Shown here: positions 56,742 through 64,000 of the stretch, piece by piece
Layout of the letters: each line of letters starts with the position of its first letter
Numbering within the stretch: position 1 is the stretch's first letter
Source: Scylla paramamosain
Taxonomy: Eukaryota; Arthropoda; Malacostraca; Decapoda; Portunidae
DNA: 64,000 bases
Direction of reading: 5' to 3'
NCBI RefSeq assembly: GCF_035594125.1
Contig: NC_087178.1
Coordinates: 7,786,001-7,850,000 of the forward strand
Position numbers and translations under genes: made by a program
The notes under the pieces: generated by a model
Database searches by the model: none
The model's input: the letters and a program-made list of their open reading frames with translations, nothing else
Told to the model about the DNA's origin: nothing

Positions 56742-56948
56742 TCATAATATTCCAGTGGGGTCAAAGCATGGCCATATTTCGCAGTGTTTCCTTTCCAAAC
56801 ACTCGTACCGGAGGTGTCTGTCTTTCCTGTGACACCGGTAATTATTAAAACCATACGCTAGGAGTGATTTAAACCCCTCCTGGCCCTTTAAACCCCTCAA
56901 GTAAGGTGGATATTTAAGCTTTATTACGCCACCTCCACTCTCCGCCAT
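56742..56948 (-). CDS. Small FLYWCH-like ORF upstream of BTAF1
   Basis: A 68-codon frame starts at ATG 56,948 in good context (ACCATGG) and stops at 56,742, 246 nt before the BTAF1 start on the same strand. The part L-L-A-Y-G-F-N-N-Y-R-C-H-R-K-D-R, then R-Y-E-C-L-E-R-K-H-C-E, has the spacing of a FLYWCH zinc finger (G-F/Y..Y..H..K....Y.C.....C), but the last Cys/His part is missing or replaced. It could be an upstream ORF of BTAF1, the first exon of another gene, or a relic. The FLYWCH assignment rests on pattern only. Confidence 0.35.
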   Translation of the reverse strand: MAESGGGVIKLKYPPYLRGLKGQEGFKSLLAYGFNNYRCHRKDRHLRYECLERKHCEIWPCFDPTGIL

Positions 56949-56952
56949 GGTC

Positions 56953-57163
56953 GTATTTATACTGAGGGACGTCTCGAGCCATTCCTGCCTTTTTTGCACT
57001 CTCCCATGAAGCTGATTGGCTCATTTCTCCCTCTCACTCCTCACTCTCAGGACTATCCTTCAATCCTCACTTCTCATTGGTTGACGCCACAGCTGCTACC
57101 AAATCCCAGCTTCTCGTTGGTCTGTAACTTCATTCTGCCATCTTGACTCGCTTTGGCGCCAAA
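56953..57163 (-). promoter_or_regulatory. Candidate BTAF1 promoter region
   Basis: On the minus strand: TATAAATAC at 56,961-56,953, CCAAT boxes at 57,019-57,015 and 57,080-57,076, an AAGATGGC (YY1-like) string near 57,143, and the palindrome TTTGGCGCCAAA at 57,152-57,163 (E2F type). The TATA box would place a start near 56,925, giving a 5'UTR of about 430 nt that excludes the ATG of the small upstream ORF. Motif calls are by eye. Confidence 0.4.
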
Positions 57164-57665
57164 TTTGAAGAGCCATATGACTTGAGTGAGTCTATGATGC
57201 ATTGGCTACTGTGCGTGCTTATGATTATGTGAATCCTGAATGGGGTGGGCAAGGCACAGATCACCCATCTGATCATCCGTCTTAGGGCTGCTGAGTCATT
57301 AGGGAGCTTTAAAAGATCAGACAGCTTTACGGGCGAGGATGATAGATGGAAACAGGTAGATGTGTTTCATGCAGGAACTGCTACATGTAAGCCTGATAGC
57401 TTCTTGCATTTTTACATACTCTCCTATGTTTTTTTTTTTTTTTCTTTTTTATGAAATCTGGGGGAGGTGAATTGTGGAAAACCAGGTGTCATTGTGGCTC
57501 CTTACCTGGGTTCCTTGCCTTTTCTCACCTGGTTCCTTACCTTTCCTTACCTGGTTCTTTACCTTTCCCAACCACTGACCCAGAATGAGTGAGAAGGGTC
57601 CACAGAAATAAGTCACACACTGTTGATGCACCAGCCCACAAATAAATAAGAAGAATAAAAGATAA

Positions 57666-57671
<6 letters not shown>

Positions 57672-57725
<54 letters not shown>

Positions 57726-57999
57726 TGTGTGTGTTCTAAGTTTTTCTTATTTTCATATTATCTGCAAGCCAATATCTTTATCCACAGTGTACAGTAAACA
57801 TGAATAAGCAATAATGTAAAGGAACAGACACTCTTTCATATATCCAGGTCAGGAATTAAACATCAAAACATAAATTAAACACCAGCAGAGCTAATCCCTA
57901 TAAATAATTTCAGTAACGAACCTGGCAGTTTATAATGAAACCCTACTTATGGTTCACTAATTCAGAGTAATACTAAAATTTAATAGCATTTGACTGCTC

Positions 58000-58048
<49 letters not shown>
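57672..58048. repeat. Two (GA)n microsatellites
   Basis: GA arrays at 57,672-57,723 (followed by GTGTGT) and 58,002-58,048. Before them, 57,480-57,560 has three imperfect TTACCTGGTTCCTTACC units. No gene is recognised in 57,200-58,200. Confidence 0.95.
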
Positions 58049-58050
<2 letters not shown>

Positions 58051-58207
58051 CTATGTTTTTTATAATGTGTGTGTATGTTTTAAAGAAAGTCTATCTAATG
58101 CAGGAATAGTTATGAGCTCTCTTTTTCTGTTCTTTTGCACTGTCTTTGATTTCTCTTGATGATCTCCCTTCTCACAAGCAACAGCTACATCCTCCAGCCA
58201 GAAGTAC

Positions 58208-58373
58208 AAGAAGCACAACCTAATAAAGAAATACTGGAAGGTTGGCTAGTTCAGATGCAGTAAAGCAAAACTTGAAGAAAACAAACTAACAAGAACCACA
58301 ACCTGATAAAGACATTTTGGAAGATTGGCTGATTCAGATGCAGCAAAGCAAAACTAAAAGAAAATAAACTAAC
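58208..58373. repeat. Tandem duplication, period 83 bp
   Basis: Copies start AAGAAGCACAACC (58,208) and AAGAACCACAACC (58,291) and share TTCAGATGCAG, AAAGCAAAAC and AAACTAAC/AAACTAAC. About 85 percent alike. Confidence 0.88.
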
Positions 58374-58950
58374 AAAATTTATAAAGTAAATCACACATGA
58401 AATTTTCCATCTTACATTTAAGACTAAAGTGTAATACTATGTGAATCTGGGAAACCAACTAGGTGAACTATTATGCTTCATTTCCTCACCTTCTGAAAGT
58501 CTGATGCTTTGCATGGTATATTCATCCCATCAGCTGGTCTGTTGACAGCCTTCTTTGGCACATATTAGAGATATATTTCAAGACAAGGCAAGTTGCTTCA
58601 TTAACATCTTTATTTGATAATAAGTTCTAATAAATTTCAACAAGAGACTTTTACTCATACATAAAATAAGCATACATAACATTTTACACAGAGAAATAGA
58701 GTAATGATATGCTGAGGTAACTCTAGAGTGAAAAACACTAAGAGTATATTCCTCACCACTTCTCGGACAATAATGATCATATCTTGCCTCTGTTCCTGCT
58801 GTAGATACTCACTGATTTTACATTTATCATGGAATCTTATGTTTAAAACTGTGGAAAGCTACATCTTTTTTTTAAATGTGGCAGATAATTACACAAAAAA
58901 ATGTCTAAACTATAGTATTTCAAATGATCTAGCTATCAGTGTAAGGAAGT

Positions 58951-59130
58951 GGTCCACTGGTGTAGAGGTTGATGCATTCAGCTCACATCCAAGAGGACTT
59001 GAGTTTAAATCCCAGGCTGGAAAGATACACTTTGAACTTTGTCTCTTTTGATGTTACATCCCTCCATCAAATCTGCTCAGCCAGTGTGGAATAGTATTGG
59101 CTAACACCCCTTAACCACTGAGGAAGCCTT
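58951..59130 (+). mobile_element. tRNA-derived SINE
   Basis: GGTCCACTGGTGTAGAGGTTGATGC resembles an A box in tRNA context, and 35-40 bp on GAGTTTAAATCCC resembles a B box (GGTTCRAATCC). A tRNA-unrelated part follows. This is the general design of arthropod tRNA-SINEs. Not a functional tRNA: the stems do not pair well and the B box is altered. No clear tail or duplication was found. Confidence 0.55.
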
Positions 59131-60190
59131 GTTCTGGCAGTATATGAGAGATATGTGTGTTGTTGAGCTCTATCAAGAAGCTTTTAGAGGAAGAACTGAG
59201 GGAATGCTGGGAATCATCAAGATCCCACAGAGAGCAAAGCAAGAGTGCTGGGGAAGATCTTGTCAACACCCCACTGTTGTAGAGACAAACATCACATAGT
59301 AATCTAATAGAGCAGCAAGATAATGTGCAGTGGTTTTTGTCCCTCATTACTGGTTAAGGAAAATACTATAAGTTGATATTTATACCTTAAAAGAAATGGC
59401 ATGATCAGATACAAGACTGAAAATTCAATATAAATAGAAGTATTAGAGTGTTGTTTATGTCTGGTTCAGTGTGGTGTTTGACAAAGCTTCTACAACAGCT
59501 TGCATGGATAAATGCTAAAGGATATCATACTAGCAATGCATTCATTTCATAAACAGGATTTCACTTTATTGTAATCTGTTATACTACATATCTAATCTTG
59601 ATTCCCAACCTGACAGCTTGGAAGATGTGATGATAAGGCATAGGAGGTGGAGAGCGGGTATGAAACTCAGAGGTACAAGATTAAATTGTGAGCAAAACAA
59701 GGGTGATGATAAGTAAAGATGCTATTATAAACATGCATGTCTGTGCCAGCACAGATGAAGGCTAACTACCAGTGCCCAGAATATAACAGGAAGCCTAAAG
59801 ACACATATAGGTCCCAGTTTTAAAAAGAAATGTGCAGCATGAAGGATCGAGGAGTGGTATTTGGCCACATCCAGCATGCAAGATAAATAATGGGTAATAA
59901 TTCCATCCAATTGTATTCAGTGACTGGTTGTACAGAAGATAGAGATAGTGGTGGAGCAAACAGTCTTTGTACTGGTGATATTATGATTCATTTCACTTAC
60001 AGTATGTAGTGGGAAGCAAACAGGAGTCTAAAGTGACATTAGGAGGAGTCATTGCAGTTCACTGATGGATTATGTTCCTTGGGATACTACATGTATGACT
60101 GGTAAAGGGAGAGTGAAGAGGTTGGTGACAGGAGTGAATAGAAGAAGTTTGGATAGCTGATTTTCCTTCTAATCATGAGAAAGCTTCCCC
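59131..60190. other. Intergenic, nothing recognised
   Basis: AT-rich sequence with only short open frames. The last part (about 60,040-60,190) may belong to the LINE remnant that follows. Confidence 0.4.
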
Positions 60191-60198
60191 TGTACTAC

Positions 60199-60408
60199 AT
60201 GAGAGGCAGACTGCATTGGTGTGCTGATGTGAAGAAAAATCATGAGAATAATTGGATGGAGTCTGTTTAATATTTTGAAGTGGGAGATATAGTGCCAATA
60301 GGCAGATCAAAGATGTGGAATGAGATCCTGAGGAAGGACCTAGAGACTAGAGGACTTGACATACAAATTGCACATAACCAAGCAGCTTGGGAAGCTGCTG
60401 TCAGGTGA
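60199..60408 (+). pseudogene. RTE-like LINE C-terminal remnant
   Basis: From ATG 60,199 the frame reads M-R-G-R-L-H-W-C-A-D-V-K-K, N-N-W-M-E-S-V, stop (60,268-60,270), then E-V-G-D-I-V-P-I-G-R-S-K-M-W-N, D-L-E-T-R-G-L-D-I-Q-I-A, N-Q-A-A-W and a final stop. This is the R-R-L-R-W-x-G-H-V...W...E-V..P-x-G-R-P-K..W...DL...GL...A-x-x-R-x-x-W pattern of the RT C-terminus. Only one internal stop. Confidence 0.65.
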
Positions 60409-61719
60409 CATTGGCTCACTCTTGGAACACAGAACCTGCCTTTTAGTAATGAAGAATATTAGTCTAAGTAATATTCATAAAAATTAATAATTCTGTCAGA
60501 TATATACAATTTAGAAGCTTTGAAAAAACATGTTTCTGTTCCCTGAAACAATTTTGTGATAACTGATCTATTTCTTAAGATTTTTAAAGTTTGGAGAGGT
60601 AATGTTCTGCGGTGATCAGAGCAGCTTCGCATAACAATGAAATATATATGCAGTATTTATGAATACATACCCAATCATTCACACCTTAAAACTTGTAAAT
60701 AATACAAAAATGTTTGGTAATACTTGCAGTCCAAGGGAAGCAGACCTATTGCCAGAGGAGGAAGTGTGGGAGGCAAGCACCACTTGAGCTAATACTGTTG
60801 TGGCTGCCCAGTGCATGGGGCTGCGTGCCTCATGCTACCTGAGTGGCCAGCCATCATTGCTGAGTGAAGCCTCATGCTCAGTGAGATACAGATCAGTCAG
60901 TAGAGAAAATTTCTTATCAAAGTATTGGGACAGAAATGCCAACAGTCTTGAAAAAATATTAAGATAAAAAATAAAAATAAGAAATGAAAATAAAAATAAA
61001 ATAAAATAAAATTTATGTGTATCTTCAAATAATCAGATAATTACTTGGGCACCACCAGATATTAGAATCAAACACTACTATAGTGCCACAAAAATTCTCT
61101 TGTGCCTCTCTCTCACTTAGCATTTTTGGCATCACAACAGGTATAGAAAGAACTAGTAAAACTAACAATATGATAACATCTTATAAATAACAAAAATACA
61201 AGACAGAGAGCACATGAAGCAAACCTTAGTTAAAGAACAAATATCAGTTGAAGAGAGTATAAAGGTCTTTAAGAAATAAACAAAGGTTCAAATTATACAA
61301 AATCTTGACAAGCAAGATGAAACTTTACACAATTTATCATTTGAGGAATAACAGACACACACTTGGACTTGCTGTCTTAGACAGTGCCAGGAGGACAGAG
61401 TAAGCTGCTATGTGCTATTGTGCCTGCAGAGGGATTCTATATGTATATGTGGGAAGAAGAGTAGAAAGAATAAGGGATTGCACAACTTTAAGATAACTAT
61501 GCCAGACTTGCTCCTCATAAAATTTGTACAGAAATCAACAATATTCCTTTGCCCAAACTTGACCCAGCTCAGTGGCATGCAGCACCCAGTGACAGCACAG
61601 TGACATTCCACATGCTACAGCAGTGCTTGTTTGAAGATTTGCCTTCAGCTCAGCACACCTTGAAGGGCTGTGCTGGGTACTGGGGCTACATAAGGCTGGG
61701 GTGTGTGGTCAGCTGCTTC
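60409..61719. other. 3' flank of the Gly-rich gene; nothing else recognised
   Basis: A/T-rich sequence with an AAAAT-type stretch at 60,960-61,010. Some of it may be 3'UTR of the minus-strand gene ending at 61,720, but no polyadenylation signal could be assigned with confidence. Confidence 0.3.
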
Positions 61720-63471
61720 CTATGAGGCATAAGACGATGTTTCATGATGACCTGCATTGTGGGGAACAACAGGGATAGGACCACCATGACCACCATGTCC
61801 CCCATGTCCTCCATGTCCACCATGACCACCATGACCACCATGTCCTCCATGTCCAATTGGTTCGCTGTAGGAAGATGAGGAGGATGAGTAGGAGGAGATC
61901 TGTGGTGCATCATAGGATGAGGAAGGTGGTGGTGCCCCATATGAGGTGGGAGGAGAACCATAGGATGACACAGGATGTGACACAATCGGCTTTGGTGCTG
62001 CAGGGATGAAGTGTCCTCCTCCTCCTCCTCCTCCTCCTCCTCCTCCTCCTCCTCCTCCCTTCACTTTTTCTCTGCCAAATCCTCCCTTGCCACCAAATCC
62101 TCCCTTGCCACCAAATCCTCCCTTGCCACCAAATCCTCCATGACCACCAAATCCTCCATGACCACCACCAAAGCCCTTGCCCTTGTCACCTCCATCTCCA
62201 CCATGGCCTCCAGTGACCCCACCATAACTACCGCCACCTTGACCCTTGTCGCCTCCATCACCACCATGGTCTTCAGTAACCTCATCATGACCAGCATCAC
62301 CATGACCCTTGTCGCCTGACTCTTGGCTGGAGTAGGAGGCTGCAGAGGCATAGTTGCCCTTTCCGTACGGTGCAGGGACCTCATAGTATATGTAGTCAGG
62401 GCTGTCATCTCCACCTTTCCCTCCTTTGCCTCCCTTGCTTCCCTTGCCTCCCTTGCCATCGCTGCCATAATCTTGAGTGACTGTGGGAATGAGGGGGTGT
62501 GTTAGTGGTTTGCCTTTGCTTGTTAATATTGTAGTAAATGACAAAGACAAGAAAAAGGAAGAGGAAAAATGCAGTGAAGGGTGGCAGGTAGGAAATGAAG
62601 AGAGAAATACAGAGGATTTTCTTTATATTCATCTATATTCATTGATTTCTATACCAGTTACAACCAATCATTTCTTTATTACTCTCCTATTATCTCACAT
62701 CACTTCAGGATCCCTTGAAAATAAGAAAATTTACTCACAGAAGCCCTTGATCGTCTTGGTAGCTTCCTCCTCCCACTTGCGAACTTGGTCCTTGGCATCC
62801 TTCCACCCCTTTGCTAACTTGCTGCCAAAGGATTCCTCATAGTCATCATACTCCTCCTCCTCATAGGTAGGCACAGGGACGGCTTGGTAGGCATAGTAGT
62901 CAGACTGCCCGTAGCCTTGGTGGCCGTGGCTGTGGCCTTGGTGTACCGGAGCATATGAGTGAACAGCAGGAGCGTGGTGGATGGGTGCAGCATAGGAGTA
63001 AGTTGTCTCATGATGGTCATCTACATTGTAATCAATGTAGTCACTCACTGTAGGGAGGCATGGAGTGTGAATTGTTAGTGTGTGTGTCTAGGTAGTAAGG
63101 TTTCATTATTACATGAGGGAATAAATTAAAGGCAAAATGTAACTAGAATGTGAGGCAATTTGGGGAAAATACTTAAGTTCTTGCATTTTAAGATTTGTCA
63201 GTATGTGTGTTAAGGTAATAAGGATTCATTATTGCATGAGAGAATAAATTAAAGGGAAAATGTAGCAAGGATATGAGGGAACTAGAGGAAAATATTGTAC
63301 TTGCACTTCCTCAGTTCCCTTTCTCTTGCTAAGACCTCACATCTTTTACTACTGACACATTCATCAAATAAGGTGTACTAAAGTCACATGACACTACTTT
63401 CTTCCTCTCAAAAGACCACCACTTTACTTTCCCTGGATTAACTTTTAACTTCCTTCACACACACACACACA

Positions 63472-63516
<45 letters not shown>

Positions 63517-64000
63517 TATAAAACTCATCCACTTCTCTCTGAGGTTCCCCTTCACTCTGTTTTGCTTACAAAGAGTGAAAGGGGACTCTAGAGAGTGGTT
63601 GATGAATTTTACAGTGTGTGTGAGAAGAAAGCTAATACTAAATGCTGGGAAAAGTAAGGAGGTGGTCACTGAGACACAGAAAGTAGAAGTGAGTGAACTT
63701 AGTACAAAGAATCATATTTATATTTTTTTTTTTACTTGTTACTACCTTGCTCTGTTCATTTATCTACTATTTCCTCAAGTCATCATAGATTCCTTTGTAT
63801 TCATCTATATTCATAAAATGTCTTCATTGGATGAGAAACAGATTTACATACCAAACTTGCTAAGCTTCTTCCCAGCATCTTCAAACATTTTATTGAGCTG
63901 CCTGAATGGTCCACCTTTGCCCTTGCCTTTGCCCTTTCCCCGCTGGCCACCATCACCGTACGGCACGGCCACTGGCACATGGTGTGTTTGGTAGCTGGTG
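61720..64000 (-). CDS. Gly/His/Tyr-rich cuticle- or matrix-like protein, 3' three exons (5' end outside window)
   Basis: Exons 63852-64000 (partial), 62739-63047 and 61720-62480; both visible introns are phase 1 with GT/AG borders. Exon a encodes T-S-Y-Q-T-H-H-V-P-V-A-V-P-Y, a K-G repeat and an amphipathic end (FRQLNKMFEDAGKKLSKF). Exon b encodes Y/H/A-rich sequence (HHAPAVHSYAPVHQGHSHG), an acidic Y-E-E-E-E-Y-D-D-Y run and KLAKGWKDAKDQVRKWEEEA. Exon c has GGKGGFGGKGG repeats, a run of 15 Gly, S/Y/P motifs and a GHGGHGG repeat, then ends S-S-Y-A-S. Composition suggests a secreted structural protein of cuticle or shell matrix; the signal peptide would be upstream. No chitin-binding R&R motif is visible. 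Function is an inference from composition. Confidence 0.8.
62014..62058. repeat. (CCT)n array coding poly-Gly
   Basis: Triplet array inside exon c of the Gly-rich gene; on the coding strand GGA repeats encode about 15 Gly. Length polymorphism would keep frame. Confidence 0.95.
63091..63300. repeat. Tandem duplication, period 123 bp
   Basis: GGTAGTAAGG at 63,091 and GGTAATAAGG at 63,214. Both continue TTCATTATT(A/G)CATGAG, GAATAAATTAAAGG and AAAATGTA. It lies in the intron between exons a and b of the Gly-rich gene. Confidence 0.85.
63374..63714. mobile_element. Foldback of two opposed RT fragments with an internal (CA)n
   Basis: Plus-strand 63,572-63,714 reads D-S-R-E-W-L-M-N-F-T-V-C-V-R-R-K-L-I-L-N-A-G-K-S-K, the VCVRRKLxxNAGKSKVM block of arthropod endonuclease/RT elements. 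Minus-strand 63,558-63,374 encodes the same block (E-G-E-P-Q-R-E-V-D-E-F-Y-N-V-C-V). The arms are reverse complements with a 13-nt spacer (63,559-63,571), and only the left arm contains the (CA)n expansion (63,456-63,514). Confidence 0.75.

Noticed and set aside
58951..59025. A functional tRNA gene
   Set aside because: The A- and B-box-like strings are present but the B box is altered and no cloverleaf with paired stems could be drawn.
62011..62319. Plus-strand Ser/Thr-rich frame opposite the Gly-rich gene
   Set aside because: Shadow of the repetitive coding strand; splice sites and codon pattern support only the minus strand.

Overview
This 64 kb window is animal nuclear DNA. It has short coding exons with GT/AG introns, no operons, several kinds of decayed non-LTR retrotransposons, and an extreme load of (GA)n, (CA)n, (TA)n and triplet microsatellites. 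Together with the glycine/histidine-rich cuticle-like gene at the right end, this points to an arthropod, most likely a decapod crustacean (an inference from style; no ribosomal or mitochondrial marker is present).

Layout. Positions 1-18,590 hold no recognisable host gene: microsatellites, low-copy tandem duplications, a decayed RT remnant (about 1.3 kb), and one nearly full-length but broken LINE (11,935-15,209). Positions 18,591-31,918 (+) carry a complete Miro/RHOT mitochondrial Rho GTPase gene: a candidate 5'UTR exon, then 13 coding exons encoding 625 aa. Its last intron (7,057 bp) contains a second LINE copy in sense orientation (25,432-28,709), which sits between two arms of an inverted repeat. 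The same intron has two unannotated-looking segments (39 and 63 nt) that would splice in frame exactly where vertebrate RHOT1 is known to be alternatively spliced. Positions 31,919-38,828 are intergenic, with microsatellites and a decayed RT remnant.

Positions 38,829-56,496 (-) carry the complete coding region of BTAF1 (TAF172/Mot1), convergent with Miro: 34 exons, about 2,069 aa if a probable one-base deletion in exon 20 is allowed for. It has N-terminal HEAT repeats, two low-complexity insertions (one rich in sumoylation-type motifs) and a C-terminal Snf2 ATPase with all main motifs. Its introns hold a Tigger/pogo MITE, a CR1/L2-like LINE fragment, a truncated LINE tail, a two-copy dispersed repeat, a 146-bp tandem duplication, and five very long dinucleotide arrays that lie within about 7-55 nt of splice sites. 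Upstream (56,742-57,163) are a small FLYWCH-like ORF on the same strand and promoter-like motifs (TATA, inverted CCAAT, an E2F-type palindrome).

Positions 57,200-61,700 are non-coding with a tRNA-derived SINE, a decayed RTE-type fragment and a tandem duplication. Positions 61,720-64,000 (-) hold the 3' three exons of a glycine-, histidine- and tyrosine-rich, presumably secreted cuticle/matrix protein whose 5' end lies beyond the window. Its first visible intron contains a foldback made of two opposed RT fragments.

The two housekeeping genes act independently: Miro links mitochondria to microtubule motors, and BTAF1 strips TBP from DNA. The window's novelty lies in the candidate Miro cassette exons, the BTAF1 insertions, the repeat/splice-site association, and the inverted-repeat structures built around retroelement pieces.
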